Of a DNA stretch of 64,000 bases, positions 1 through 8,659 are shown one piece after another. Origin of the DNA: Paeniglutamicibacter cryotolerans. GTDB lineage: Bacteria; Actinomycetota; Actinomycetes; Actinomycetales; Micrococcaceae. The notes beneath the pieces are model-generated. The model searched no databases and was not told the origin of the DNA. It saw only the letters and a program-made list of their open reading frames with translations. The stretch covers positions 248,001 to 312,000 of the forward strand of contig NZ_JACHVS010000001.1 of the NCBI RefSeq assembly GCF_014190875.1, read 5' to 3'. The first letter of the stretch is position 1; every line of letters begins with the position of its first letter. Made by a program: the position numbers and the translations under genes.

Positions 1-622
1 TGACCCGCACCGGGCCGGACGCGCGGTGAGCCGAGGCCTCCTTGAGGTAGCGGCCGGTACCGGTGATGGTGCCCCCGGTGCCCGCGCCGATGACCACATG
101 GGTCACCAGCCCGTCGGTGTCGTTCCAGATTTCCGGCCCGGTGGAGCCGTAGTGGCTGTCGGGGGCGGCCGGATTGGAGAACTGGTCGGGCTTGTAGGCC
201 CCGGGGATCTCCCGTACCAGCCGGTCCGAGACGCCGTAGTAGGACTCGGGGGAATCCGGAGCCACGGCGGTGGGGGTGACGACGACTTCGGCCCCATAGG
301 CCCGCAGCACGTCGCGCTTTTCCTCCCCGACCTTGTCCGGGGTGACGAAAATGGTCTTGTAGCCCTTCATCTGCCCGACCAGGGCCAACCCGACCCCGGT
401 GTTCCCGCTGGTGGGTTCCACGATGGTTCCTCCGGGAAGCAGCTCGCCGGAGGCCTCGGCACGCTCGATCATCTTCAGCGCTATCCGGTCCTTGATGCTT
501 CCGCCCGGGTTCAGGTATTCGAGCTTGACCAGCACCGTCGCGGCGAGCCCGGCGGTGACGTGGTTGAGCTTCACCAGCGGAGTGTTGCCGATCAGGTCCA
601 GGACTGTGGAGGCGTATTTCAT
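1..622 (-). CDS. cbs: Cystathionine beta-synthase, 3' part outside window
   Basis: PLP-dependent enzyme that condenses homocysteine and serine to cystathionine (transsulfuration). The visible N-terminal ~207 residues start MKYASTVLDLIGNTPLVKL and carry the PLP-lysine motif NPGGSIKDRIAL, the substrate loop EPTSGNTGVGLAL and the glycine-rich phosphate-binding GAGTGGTITGTGRYLKE. Segments such as PDKVGEEKR and SYYGVSDRLVREIPGAYKPDQ are typical of actinobacterial CBS rather than cysteine synthase CysK. The gene runs off the left edge, so the C-terminal CBS-domain pair cannot be checked. It is divergent from the DNA glycosylase gene, with about 110 bases between them. The O-acetylserine-using alternative cannot be excluded without the C-terminus. 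Confidence 0.88.
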   Translation of the reverse strand, partial: MKYASTVLDLIGNTPLVKLNHVTAGLAATVLVKLEYLNPGGSIKDRIALKMIERAEASGELLPGGTIVEPTSGNTGVGLALVGQMKGYKTIFVTPDKVGEEKRDVLRAYGAEVVVTPTAVAPDSPESYYGVSDRLVREIPGAYKPDQFSNPAAPDSHYGSTGPEIWNDTDGLVTHVVIGAGTGGTITGTGRYLKEASAHRASGPVRV

Positions 623-733
623 GAGCCAGACTCTACCGGCGGGCTGGACCGCGCGGGAGGCCCGGCGTAGCTAAACGTCACCATTGGGCCGCGGAGGGCA
701 TTGGTGGCGTATTGGAGTGCCGGCGGTGGCACC

Positions 734-1756
734 ATGGAAGGCATGGAGCAATCGATCCCGGACACCGTTCCTGGCCACCTGCCCGCTGCCGAGGCGCGGG
801 GGTCATGGGATCCGAGGGGGCCCTATTCCCTGTCCGGCACGCTCGCGGTTCTCCAGCGCGGCTCAGCTGACCCCTGTGTACAGGTCGGCCGCTACGAAGC
901 CTGGCTGTGCTTTTCCACTACCGAGGGGCCCGTAACGCTGCTGTTGCAACGGAAGGGACTCCAGGCCGGGGCCGGCGGCGCGTCCCCGGTGTTCATTAGT
1001 GCCTGGGGCCCGGGTGCAGGGGCCGCCGTTGCGGGGGCGCCACGCCTGCTGGGCGCCGGGGACGACTGGTCAGGCTTCGATGAACGGGGATTCAGCGCAT
1101 CGCTGCCACCTCTGGTGACCGAGGCCAGACGACGACACCCGGGATTGCGGCTTCCCTCTACCGGACGGATGTTCGACGCCCTGTTGATAGCGGTTCTGGA
1201 ACAACGCGTGACAACCATCGAGGCGCGGTTCGCGTGGCGTTACCTGGCGATGAACTTCGGGGAACGGCCCCCGGGACCGGTACCGCAGGGAATGCGTTTG
1301 CCCCCGACGCCGGCAGCCATCCGTGCCGTTACACCCTGGCAATGGCACGCGGCCCGGGTTGATGCACAACGCTCCAGCTCCGCGGTTCGCGCGGCAGCGG
1401 TCGCGCCAGCACTGGAGCGCTGGGGTTCCCGGCCATTGGGTGGGCTTGATCCGCGCAACGGGATAGGGGTCGATGCGGCACTGGCATCGCTTCCCGGGAT
1501 CGGGCTTTGGACCATCGCCGAGACACTGCAGCGAACCCACGGATCCCCGGACCACGTCTCGGTGGGCGACTACCATCTGGCTGCCTTTGTGGGCCAGGCC
1601 CTCACCGGGCGACGGGTCGATGATGCGCGGATGCTTGAACTACTTGAACCGTGGAGCGGGCACCGCCAGCGCGTCGTGCGCTTGCTGGGGCTCTCCGGGG
1701 TGAAAAAGCAGGCGTTCGGCCCGCGGTTGGCGCCGATGGACCACCGGCACCGCTGA
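734..1756 (+). CDS. HhH-GPD DNA-3-methyladenine glycosylase (AlkA-like)
   Basis: Likely base-excision-repair glycosylase removing alkylated purines. The C-terminal half holds the helix-hairpin-helix LASLPGIGLWTIAETL followed by the GPD region VSVGDYHLAAFVG, where the Asp of GDYH is the expected catalytic residue. The N-terminal ~130 residues are divergent and match the variable AlkA N-domain position. The product is about 340 residues if translation begins at the ATG at 734; 743 and upstream non-ATG starts (701) are also open, and no ribosome-binding site decides between them. It converges with the thioredoxin gene with a 6-base gap. Family assignment is secure; exact base specificity is not. 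Confidence 0.8.
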   Translation: MEGMEQSIPDTVPGHLPAAEARGSWDPRGPYSLSGTLAVLQRGSADPCVQVGRYEAWLCFSTTEGPVTLLLQRKGLQAGAGGASPVFISAWGPGAGAAVAGAPRLLGAGDDWSGFDERGFSASLPPLVTEARRRHPGLRLPSTGRMFDALLIAVLEQRVTTIEARFAWRYLAMNFGERPPGPVPQGMRLPPTPAAIRAVTPWQWHAARVDAQRSSSAVRAAAVAPALERWGSRPLGGLDPRNGIGVDAALASLPGIGLWTIAETLQRTHGSPDHVSVGDYHLAAFVGQALTGRRVDDARMLELLEPWSGHRQRVVRLLGLSGVKKQAFGPRLAPMDHRHR

Positions 1757-1762
1757 GCGAGG

Positions 1763-2134
1763 TTACTGGGCTTGGGCTTCCTGCTCGGCGATCTGGGCGT
1801 GCACCTCGGTCATGTCAATGCCCTTGACGGCGACGACGAGGTCCTCAAGCTGCGAGGCATTCAGGGCGCCGGGCTGCGAGAACACGAGCACGGAGTCGCG
1901 GAAAGCCATCAGCGTCGGGATGGAGGTGATGTTTGCGGCGCGGGCCAAGCCCTGTTCCGCCTCGGTGTCCACCTTGGCGAACTTCACCTCGGGGTACTTC
2001 TCGGAAACCTGCTGGTAAACCGGTGCGAATTGACGGCAGGGACCGCACCAAGCGGCCCAGAAATCCACGAAAACGATCTCGTTCGTTTCAAGCGTCTTGG
2101 TAAATTCGGTCTCGGTCATATCAATGGTAGCCAT
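1763..2134 (-). CDS. trxA: Thioredoxin
   Basis: Cytosolic disulfide reductase of 123 residues with the classical active site WCGPC (about residue 29-33) in FVDFWAAWCGPCRQF, the buried Lys of VKFAKVDTE and the cis-proline motif ITSIPTLMAF. It is slightly longer than the usual ~108 residues because of an acidic C-terminal tail ending EQEAQAQ. No signal peptide is present. It stands alone, convergent with the glycosylase gene and divergent from the following small gene. Sequence features are complete, so an active enzyme is expected. Confidence 0.95.
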   Translation of the reverse strand: MATIDMTETEFTKTLETNEIVFVDFWAAWCGPCRQFAPVYQQVSEKYPEVKFAKVDTEAEQGLARAANITSIPTLMAFRDSVLVFSQPGALNASQLEDLVVAVKGIDMTEVHAQIAEQEAQAQ

Positions 2135-2316
2135 ATGCCTACCTTAACCGTTGTTGCACATGATGTCCCCTTTCCTCGGTTCACTGTGGGGAAACCGACC
2201 CGTCTCCGGTCCGTTTTGCGCCGTTTCTCCGCAGTTTTCCACACGGCGGCTCCGGCCCCTGGCGGCACTTCCCCCAGCAGTCCTAACCTCGGGGAAAACC
2301 CAGAGAGGCGAAGACC

Positions 2317-2730
2317 ATGGCACGCTGCACGTTGTTGCTCATCACCACGGGGGATTCCGTGCGCCGGGCACTGGCCGAAGGAATAATGCTGGCGGAAAAA
2401 TATGTGAACAGTCTGCCAGTCGATTTGTCCATCATCCAATCGTGCCCATTCGCCATGGCACCGAGCGAAACCATTCGGGAGAAGGCGTCCTACCCGCGCC
2501 GGCTCGCGGCCTCGGATTCGGCAGCGACGTCGGTCGGAGCGCTGCAGGCCATCTGGGACGGGCGGCTTTGGCTCACCCCCGGGCGATGCCCTCCCGCACC
2601 GGCGGACGCCAATGGGGCCACCGAATGGCAATGGGCCCATTACAACGCCGTCCTGAATGCTCGGCCAGGATCGTACATGCTGCTGTGGGATGTCTACGTG
2701 GCGCCGATGACCGAACGGCTGGCCGCATGA
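2317..2730 (+). CDS. Hypothetical protein, 137 aa
   Basis: I do not recognise a family. The start is supported by a purine-rich stretch (gagaggcgaag) just upstream of the ATG. The protein begins MARCTLLLITTGDSVRRALAEG with a hydrophobic beta-strand-like segment, has no clear membrane segment, and contains a Trp-rich second half (AIWDGRLWL, EWQWAHYN, LLWDVYV). Codon use is consistent with coding DNA. An overlapping frame on the opposite strand (about 2116-2640) lacks recognisable features and was not chosen. It lies between thioredoxin and tRNA-Tyr and has no obvious operon partner. Confidence 0.6.
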   Translation: MARCTLLLITTGDSVRRALAEGIMLAEKYVNSLPVDLSIIQSCPFAMAPSETIREKASYPRRLAASDSAATSVGALQAIWDGRLWLTPGRCPPAPADANGATEWQWAHYNAVLNARPGSYMLLWDVYVAPMTERLAA

Positions 2731-2790
2731 AGCCCGGAGCGCCGAAACCCCGGGATGCGGAACACAGAACGAGCCGTCGTCTTTAAAGCG

Positions 2791-2830
2791 AAAGACCGGC
2801 TTCCTTAGGTAGGTAAGGAAGCCGGTCTTT
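2791..2830 (-). terminator. Strong bidirectional-looking hairpin terminator
   Basis: A perfect 17-bp stem (AAAGACCGGCTTCCTTA with its complement) encloses a 6-base loop and ends in TTT on both strands. It sits immediately downstream of tRNA-Tyr on the minus strand and about 60 bases after the hypothetical gene on the plus strand, so it can stop transcription from both sides. Confidence 0.85.
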
Positions 2831-2839
2831 CATGTTCGG

Positions 2840-2921
2840 TGGCAGATACTGGATTCGAACCAGTGAAGGCGTTGCCAGCTGATTTACAGTCAGCCCCCTT
2901 TGGCCGCTCGGGTAATCTGCC
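2840..2921 (-). tRNA. tRNA-Tyr (GTA)
   Basis: On the minus strand an 82-base cloverleaf begins GGCAGAT and closes with ATCTGCC plus discriminator A, giving a perfect 7-bp acceptor stem. The anticodon loop reads CTGTAAA, anticodon GTA, and the T-arm loop contains GGTTCGAATCC. The long variable arm fits a class II tRNA such as tRNA-Tyr. CCA is not encoded. The hairpin at 2791-2830 lies directly downstream. Confidence 0.95.
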
Positions 2922-3079
2922 GAACATTCCCCTTGGGAACGAGTAGAAACTCTACACACATTTTCGCGAATAATAAAATCAAGGGCGTCCCTGGCATGTC
3001 GCACCCCGGACTTCAGGCTGTTGCCGGACCCCGGTAGGCTGGTACTAAACCCGTTATTTACTACCCCAAGGAGGATCGA

Positions 3080-3568
3080 ATGGCTAGCGATTCAACGTTC
3101 GACGTCGTAAGCAAGGTCGACAGCCAGGAAGTGTCCAACGCACTGAACCAGGCCCAGAAGGAAATTGTGCAGCGCTACGATTTCAAGGGCGTCGGGGCAG
3201 AGATCGATTTCAGCGGTGAAAAAATCCTGATGAAGGCCAACTCCGAGGAACGCGTCAAAGCGGTCCTGGACGTCTTCCAGAGCAAACTGGTCAAGCGCAA
3301 CATCAGCCTGAAGTCCCTGGAATGCGGCGAGCCGTTTGCCTCGGGCAAGGAATACCGGATCGAGGCGTCCATCGTCGAGGGCATTGCCCAGGACGTTGCC
3401 AAGAAGATCAACAAGCTGATCCGCGACGAGGCTCCCAAGGGCGTCAAATCCACCATTCAGGGCGATGAGCTCCGCGTCTCCTCGAAGTCCCGCGATGATC
3501 TGCAAGCAACCATGGCACTGCTGCGCACCTTCGAAGAGTCCGACCTTCAGTTCGTGAACTTCCGCTAG
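3080..3568 (+). CDS. yajQ: YajQ-family nucleotide-binding protein
   Basis: The 162-residue protein has the full length and the signature blocks of the YajQ/DUF520 family: an N-terminal STFDVVSKVD, QRYDFKGVGAEIDF, and the C-terminal LRVSSKSRDDLQATMALLR. Members bind nucleotides, and in Xanthomonas a homologue binds cyclic di-GMP, which is of interest because the window also encodes a GGDEF-EAL protein; direct binding here is inference. The ATG follows a clear AAGGAGG ribosome-binding site. It is a single-gene unit followed by the hairpin at 3629-3661. Confidence 0.93.
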   Translation: MASDSTFDVVSKVDSQEVSNALNQAQKEIVQRYDFKGVGAEIDFSGEKILMKANSEERVKAVLDVFQSKLVKRNISLKSLECGEPFASGKEYRIEASIVEGIAQDVAKKINKLIRDEAPKGVKSTIQGDELRVSSKSRDDLQATMALLRTFEESDLQFVNFR

Positions 3569-3628
3569 GCACTCGCCGATGGCCCAGCTGGCCATGGCTC
3601 TTAGCGTGAGAGCCTGAAGAGCTTCCAG

Positions 3629-3661
3629 GGGCCGCAGCCATCCTTCCGATGGCTGCGGCCC
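3629..3661 (+). terminator. Hairpin downstream of yajQ
   Basis: A perfect 14-bp stem (GGGCCGCAGCCATC with its complement) encloses a 5-base loop. It is positioned about 60 bases after the yajQ stop. There is no long T-tract, so termination efficiency is uncertain. Confidence 0.65.
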
Positions 3662-3762
3662 TCGCGCATTCTTGCGCACCGCGAATGCATCAGCTGTTCG
3701 CAAGTACCAAGTGCAATAGTTCGATCGCTGACCTTGCCGGCAACCGATCAGTAACAACGAGA

Positions 3763-3780
3763 CCCCTTACCGGTAAGGGG
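3763..3780. repeat. Exact 18-bp palindrome
   Basis: CCCCTTACCGGTAAGGGG is perfectly self-complementary. It lies between two convergent genes, so it is either a short-loop hairpin or a protein-binding site; no T-tract follows on either strand. Confidence 0.6.
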
Positions 3781-3976
3781 CCCGGATCCATTTACCCGAA
3801 TTCATCCAGATGCAATTTGATGTGGGTGTCTATTCGATCCAGTGGACGCTCAACCATCCTTGGTGATGCTGCAGCCCCCAGGCAATCATTGAGATAGGGG
3901 TATTCGCAGCTATTTCCCCGTCGATAGGTCCAGCGTTTCCAATGGCCTGCCCAGCGGGCCAATCTAGTTGCTTCTC

Positions 3977-5269
3977 TCAGAGTTCGAACAGGCCCTGCCC
4001 CAGATACCCGCCGGGCTGCACCCCGGGAGGCACGGCGAAGAGCCCGGACCCGGTGTGCCTGAGGTATTCGGAGAGCGCATCGTTCTTTGCCATGGCATTT
4101 TGCATCGGCACGTAGTGGGTTCGCGGATCCACGACGAAGGCGATGAAGAACAGCCCGGCATCGAGCCGGCCCAGCCCGTCGGAACCATCGGTGTAGTTGA
4201 ATCCGCGGCGCAGCATTCTTACCCCGCCATTAACCCTAGGGTGGGCGATGGCCACGTGGGAGTCCACTGGCATGACCGGCCCACCGCGGCCGGGCATCTC
4301 GAAGTCCGGCTCGGTGAATTCATCACCGCCGGACAGCGGTGCTCCCCCGCGCTTGGTACGCCCGATGATCCTTTCCTGATCCCCCAACGGGGACCTGTCC
4401 CAGGTCTCGATGTGCATCCTGATCCGCCGTGCGACCAGGTAGCTTCCGCCGTTCATCCACGCCTCGGGACCTTGGGCCCCCTTGACCCAGACATGTTCGG
4501 AGAGCGCGGCACCGTCCTCGGACATGATGTTGGCCGTTCCGTCCTTGAATCCGAACAGGTTCCGCGGCGTTTTCTGCGTCGCGGAAGTCGAGGAGGTCCG
4601 ACCGAAACCAATCTGGGACCAGCGCACGCGAGCACGTCCGAAGGCAATCCGTGCCAAGTTGCGCACAGCGTGCACGGCGACTTGCGGATCATCGGCGCAA
4701 GCCTGCACGACGATGTCCCCGCCGCTCCTGGCCTCCTCGAGGAAATCCCCGGGGAAATGCGGCATCGAGATCAGCGCCTCGGGAAGCTTGCCCCCGAGGT
4801 CGAAGCGGGCCTTCCTGCCGTCGGTGAACAGCGAGCGGCCGAATCCCACGGTGACTGTCAGGTTGGACGCCGACAGGTCAATGGCCTCCCCGGTGTCTTC
4901 GGGCGGAGCCTCGTAGTCCCCTCCGGTGGCTCCGTCCTGTCCGACCTCGGCCCCGCGGGTCATTTGCTCGATCGCCGCCGTCCATTCGGTGAGCAGGGCG
5001 ATCAGTTCCTCGCGTCCGGTGGCGGTGACATCGAAGGCCGCCATGTGCATCCGGTCTTGGGCCTGTGTGTCGATGCCCGCCTGGTGCTCGCCGTAGAAGG
5101 GCACGACGTCGGAGACAAGCGCCATCCGCGGTGCGGCATTCGCTGCGACCGAGTGCCCCAGCGCACCCGCGGCGACGCCCAGCCCGCCGGCGCCGGCGGC
5201 GGTCAGCAGGGAACGTCGGCTGGGTCCAGCGCCATGGGACCGGTCTGAGCGGGAACGCCAGAGAGACAT
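3977..5269 (-). CDS. efeB: EfeB, Tat-exported Dyp-type heme peroxidase
   Basis: Third gene of the ferrous/ferric iron uptake operon efeUOB. EfeB proteins are heme-containing Dyp peroxidases exported by the Tat pathway that assist iron uptake and may strip iron from heme. The 430-residue product has a twin-arginine signal (PSRRSLLTAAGAGGLG, about residues 16-31) and an Ala-rich cleavage region. The Dyp hallmark GxxDG appears in NLFGFKDGTANI, and a C-terminal His segment (VAIAHPRVNGG) is near the expected proximal ligand area. The gene starts 5 bases after efeO, so the two are co-transcribed and probably coupled. Confidence 0.93.
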   Translation of the reverse strand: MSLWRSRSDRSHGAGPSRRSLLTAAGAGGLGVAAGALGHSVAANAAPRMALVSDVVPFYGEHQAGIDTQAQDRMHMAAFDVTATGREELIALLTEWTAAIEQMTRGAEVGQDGATGGDYEAPPEDTGEAIDLSASNLTVTVGFGRSLFTDGRKARFDLGGKLPEALISMPHFPGDFLEEARSGGDIVVQACADDPQVAVHAVRNLARIAFGRARVRWSQIGFGRTSSTSATQKTPRNLFGFKDGTANIMSEDGAALSEHVWVKGAQGPEAWMNGGSYLVARRIRMHIETWDRSPLGDQERIIGRTKRGGAPLSGGDEFTEPDFEMPGRGGPVMPVDSHVAIAHPRVNGGVRMLRRGFNYTDGSDGLGRLDAGLFFIAFVVDPRTHYVPMQNAMAKNDALSEYLRHTGSGLFAVPPGVQPGGYLGQGLFEL

Positions 5270-5274
5270 GTCGG

Positions 5275-6435
5275 CTACTTCGCCACGGCTGCGGTGAGTT
5301 TGGACAGCGGTTCGGCCAATGCGTCGACCGCCGAGCTCAGTTCCGTCTTCTGCGCCTCGGTGAGCTCATCGTAGTAAATGAAACCCGCGCCACGCTTGTG
5401 CTGGTCGAGCAGTTTTTGCAGGTCGGTAAACCGGTTCTGCAACTGCTCATCGAGCGCCGCAGCGGATCCGGCCAGCAGCGGCTTCAGGTCTTCATAGGCA
5501 ATGCGGGCGCCATCGACGTTGGCCTGGAAGTCCCACAGGTCGGTGTGCGACCAGATTTCCTCCTCGCCGGTGACCTTTCCGGTGGCCACTTCATCGAGCA
5601 GTTCCTTCGCGCCGTTGGCCAGGGTTGCCGGGTTGTATTCCAGGTCTTGGACGCGCTTGGCCAGTTCGTTGGTGTCGGCGACCATCTTCTCGGCAAGCTT
5701 TCCGCGCTCGGCCTTGGTCATAGCGGTGTAGCCCGTCGCCGGCGGCCACAGGTCCTTCTCGGCACGGTGCCATCCGGTCCACTTTTGCCCCGGTTCCAAA
5801 TCGGCCTCGCGTGCATCGAGGATCGGGTCCAGGTCACCGAAGGACTCGGCCACCGGCTCGATGCGCTCCCAGTGCATGCGTACAGCGGCGTAGAGTTCCT
5901 TCGCCTTGGCGGTGTCGCCCGCGGCAAACGCGTCGGCGAAGTCACCGGTCCCGGTGACCAGCTGCTCGATCTGGTCCTTGACATAGGCGGTGTAGAGCGT
6001 GACTGCCGTTTCGCCCAGCTTGGCGCGGTCTGCGCTCACGGCCTGGCCCGCGGGGGCTGCGGTCAACGCGAAGTCGGCACGGATTCCCTCTCCGATCATG
6101 CCCGGCTTGCAGGCGGTGATGTACTTGCCTTCGGGGGCTATGACGATCAGGTCCCGGCTGAGTCCGGGGCCGATGTTCTCCACCTCACCGACAATCCGCA
6201 GTCCGTCCTCGGCCAGCAGGTAGAACTCGGTCACCTGGGTGCCGGCGTTCTTGATCTGGAATTTCACGGTTCCCCCGGGCGCCGTCGCGGTCGAGACGTC
6301 GCAGGCGTCGGCGGTGCTGGTGATCTGGACCGAACCGTCGCCGGAGGACTCCGGAGTGTTCTCGGTGCATCCGGTGAGGGTGAGCGCAACCAGGGCAACG
6401 GCCGCCGTGGCACAGAGGGGGGCAGTGATTTTCAT
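5275..6435 (-). CDS. efeO: EfeO, iron-uptake lipoprotein (cupredoxin + M75)
   Basis: Extracellular iron-binding component. The 386-residue product begins with a lipoprotein signal whose lipobox is LTLTGC (Cys about residue 23). Residues ~35-120 form the cupredoxin-like EfeO domain (VKFQIKNAGTQVTEFYLL), and the rest is an imelysin/peptidase M75 domain with the metal-binding HxxE-type segment MHWERIEPVAESFGDLDP and GWHRAEKDLW. It lies between efeU and efeB on the same strand, with 36 bases to efeU. Two-domain EfeO proteins are the usual full-length form. Confidence 0.93.
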   Translation of the reverse strand: MKITAPLCATAAVALVALTLTGCTENTPESSGDGSVQITSTADACDVSTATAPGGTVKFQIKNAGTQVTEFYLLAEDGLRIVGEVENIGPGLSRDLIVIAPEGKYITACKPGMIGEGIRADFALTAAPAGQAVSADRAKLGETAVTLYTAYVKDQIEQLVTGTGDFADAFAAGDTAKAKELYAAVRMHWERIEPVAESFGDLDPILDAREADLEPGQKWTGWHRAEKDLWPPATGYTAMTKAERGKLAEKMVADTNELAKRVQDLEYNPATLANGAKELLDEVATGKVTGEEEIWSHTDLWDFQANVDGARIAYEDLKPLLAGSAAALDEQLQNRFTDLQKLLDQHKRGAGFIYYDELTEAQKTELSSAVDALAEPLSKLTAAVAK

Positions 6436-6471
6436 GCTGTTCCTTCGATCTGTGAAGCTGGAGGTGAGAAA

Positions 6472-7317
6472 TTAAGCGGTGGCTTCGGCGGGCTGAACGG
6501 CCGCCTGGGGAGGCTTGACCGCGTTGACGCGGCGCAGGTAGATGAACATGACCGGAACGACGTAAAGCACCCAGACGATGGCTTCGAGCCAGGTCGTTGC
6601 CGGGGAGAAATTGAAGACTCCCTTGAGCAGCGTTCCGAGGAATCCCGACGGAGAAATGATGTGGGAGACGTCGAAAGCAAGGTTGTGCAGGCCCGGCACC
6701 ATGCCCGCCTCCTGCAGGTCGTGCACCCCGTAGGCGAGCACGCCGCCCGCCACGACTATCAGGGCGGCCCCGGTCCAGGTGAAGAACTTGGACAGGTTGA
6801 TGCGCACCGCGCCCCGGTGGAGCAAGACGCCGAGTCCGACCGCTACCAGGATGCCCAGTCCGGCCCCGAGCAGCGGTTCCCAGGTTTCACCGGTGGCCCG
6901 GGTGGCCGCCCAGAGGAAGAGAGCCGTTTCCAGTCCCTCGCGACCCACCGCCAGCGCCGCGACCAGAACCAGCGCCCAGCTTGAACCGTCGGCCGCGGTA
7001 TCGACCTTTCCGCGCAAATCCGAGGCCATGGTGCGGGATGCCGTCGCCATCCAGAACACCATCCACGTCACGAAGCCGACGGCCAGGATCGACAGTCCTC
7101 CGCCGATGGCTTCCTGCGCCTCGAAGGTCAGTCCGCGCGGGCCGAACGTCAGGATCGCCCCGAAGGCCAGCGAGATGGCCACGGCGACGCCGACACCGGC
7201 AAAGATCCTCGGGTACAGGTGTGTTCGTCCGCTCTTCTTCAGGTAGGCAAGAAGCAGGACCACGACGAGGACGGCTTCGAGCCCCTCGCGTAGTCCGATC
7301 AGGAAGTTGGCGGTCAT
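6472..7317 (-). CDS. efeU: EfeU, FTR1-family iron permease
   Basis: Inner-membrane iron permease of 281 residues and about seven transmembrane segments. Both REGLE motifs that define the FTR1/EfeU family are intact: LIGLREGLEAVLVV at the N-terminus and AVGREGLETALFLW near residue 130. They provide the glutamates of the transport path. It is the first gene of the minus-strand operon efeU-efeO-efeB; the 5' region carries a DtxR/IdeR-like sequence at 7379-7397, consistent with iron repression. Confidence 0.94.
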   Translation of the reverse strand: MTANFLIGLREGLEAVLVVVLLLAYLKKSGRTHLYPRIFAGVGVAVAISLAFGAILTFGPRGLTFEAQEAIGGGLSILAVGFVTWMVFWMATASRTMASDLRGKVDTAADGSSWALVLVAALAVGREGLETALFLWAATRATGETWEPLLGAGLGILVAVGLGVLLHRGAVRINLSKFFTWTGAALIVVAGGVLAYGVHDLQEAGMVPGLHNLAFDVSHIISPSGFLGTLLKGVFNFSPATTWLEAIVWVLYVVPVMFIYLRRVNAVKPPQAAVQPAEATA

Positions 7318-7378
7318 GCTGCACCTTAGTCTTGGCTGTCAGACGGAATCCCCACCCTCCACGGACAACCGCCGCGAA

Positions 7379-7397
7379 TTAGGCAAGGCTTACATTT
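7379..7397 (-). promoter_or_regulatory. DtxR/IdeR-like iron box upstream of efeU
   Basis: TTAGGCAAGGCTTACATTT matches 13 of 19 positions of the DtxR/IdeR consensus TTAGGTTAGGCTAACCTAA, with the left half TTAGG and central AGGCT intact. It is about 60 bases upstream of the efeU start, the expected place for an iron-dependent repressor. Confidence 0.6.
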
Positions 7398-7667
7398 CCT
7401 TCAGAGATTACGCCCCACCCACCTGATCTTGCAAAATCAACACGGCCTTCACTGACCCTTCCCGGCAGCACGAGGACTCCGGCTCCACTCGACCCGGTAC
7501 CTCCCGCAGGCTTGCCCCGGGACCCTCCCGCGGGCTTCGGCGCTGATTACAGCCTGCGCACGGGCGCACATCCCGTGGCTGCCCCGGGCCCGGAAACGCA
7601 GAAGGGGCCGGGGCCGCACCAAGATGCGGAACCGGTCCCTCGGAATTATTACGTCGTCGAACCCGGG
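7398..7667. other. Intergenic region between efeU and htpX
   Basis: This is the rest of a 350-base gap between efeU and htpX, beyond the iron box. It holds the htpX terminator (7603-7640). I see no coding signal in it. Confidence 0.5.
7603..7640 (-). terminator. Hairpin downstream of htpX
   Basis: A 16-base arm (AGGGGCCGGGGCCGCA) pairs with TGCGGAACCGGTCCCT across a 6-base loop with two internal mismatches and one G-U pair. It begins about 28 bases after the htpX stop on the minus strand. Confidence 0.5.
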
Positions 7668-8549
7668 TCAGGATCCGAGTTTGCGTCCGGCCATGCCCTC
7701 GAGCCGGGCGATGCGGTCGGCCATCGGCGGGTGCGTGGCGAAGAGCTTGCGTGCCGCCCCGGCACGGAACGGATTGGCGATCATCAGGTGCGAGGTGTTG
7801 ACCAGATGCTGGTCGTCGTCGGGAAGCGGGGCCAGCTGCACCCCGGTTTCCAGCTTGTTCAGCGCCGAGGCCAGGGCAAGCGGGTCATTGGTGAGCTTCG
7901 CGCCATCCTCGTCGGCATCGTATTCGCGGGTCCTGCTGATGGCCATCTGAATGACGGTGGAGGCCAGCGGCGCCAGCAAGGCCAGGGCGATCATGGCCAG
8001 CGGGTTGGCGTTGCGCCGGTCTCCACCTCCGAAGAAGAGCATGAACTGGGCGATCGAGGTGATCACTCCGCCCACGGCCGCGGCGACCGACGAGGTGAGG
8101 ATATCCCGGTTGTAGACGTGCATCAGCTCATGGCCCAGCACTCCGCGCAACTCACGTTCCGTGAGCAACTCAAGGATGCCTTCGGTACAGCACACCGCGG
8201 CGTTCTGCGGGTTCCGTCCGGTGGCGAACGCGTTCGGGGCGTTGGTCGGCGAGACGTAGAGCCGCGGCATTGGCTGCTGCGCCGCGATTGAAAGCTCACT
8301 GACGATCCGGTACATGGCCGGCTGCTCGGCCTCGGTCACCGGGTAGGCCTGCATCGAGCGGATGGCCAGTTTGTCCGAATTCCAGTAGCCGTAAGCGGTG
8401 GTGGCCAAGCCGATGCCGGCAAAGATCCAGATGAAGCTGGAGTTGCCCGTACCGGAGGCGATCAGTGCGCCCAACGCCAGCAGGACGGCAAACATTCCAC
8501 CCAGCAGAGCGGCTGTCTTCAATCCGTTGTTGTGATTGTGCACTGTCAT
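7668..8549 (-). CDS. htpX: HtpX-type M48 zinc metalloprotease
   Basis: Membrane-bound protease that degrades misfolded membrane proteins. The 293-residue product has two N-terminal transmembrane segments (about residues 12-55), the zinc site HELMH in GVLGHELMHVYNRD (about residue 137), two further hydrophobic segments, and the downstream Glu-containing motif TREYDADEDGAKL that supplies the third zinc ligand. The ending THPPMADRIARLEGMAG is typical of the family. It is a single gene with its own terminator. Length and catalytic residues are complete. Confidence 0.95.
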   Translation of the reverse strand: MTVHNHNNGLKTAALLGGMFAVLLALGALIASGTGNSSFIWIFAGIGLATTAYGYWNSDKLAIRSMQAYPVTEAEQPAMYRIVSELSIAAQQPMPRLYVSPTNAPNAFATGRNPQNAAVCCTEGILELLTERELRGVLGHELMHVYNRDILTSSVAAAVGGVITSIAQFMLFFGGGDRRNANPLAMIALALLAPLASTVIQMAISRTREYDADEDGAKLTNDPLALASALNKLETGVQLAPLPDDDQHLVNTSHLMIANPFRAGAARKLFATHPPMADRIARLEGMAGRKLGS

Positions 8550-8659
8550 GATGCTCCTCGTGTGCCCGCCGGCGTCGGTACCGTCGGGGCCCTTATGGGG
8601 CCCCCTCTATCAGCATCAACGCACCACGGGCTCCGGCTGTTCCCGTGGCCTTCCCCATC

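Larger units (their letters stand above)
3569..3976 (+). other. Convergent intergenic region
   Basis: About 400 bases lie between the ends of yajQ and efeB. They hold a GC-rich hairpin (3629-3661) and an exact palindrome (3763-3780). No reading frame here shows recognisable motifs, and the stretch is AT-richer than its neighbours around 3700-3900. Confidence 0.6.

Noticed and set aside
5065..6984. Very long plus-strand open frame
   Set aside because: It is antisense to efeO/efeU and efeB, has a shadow-type composition rich in Arg/Gly, and carries no motifs; the minus-strand genes are certain.
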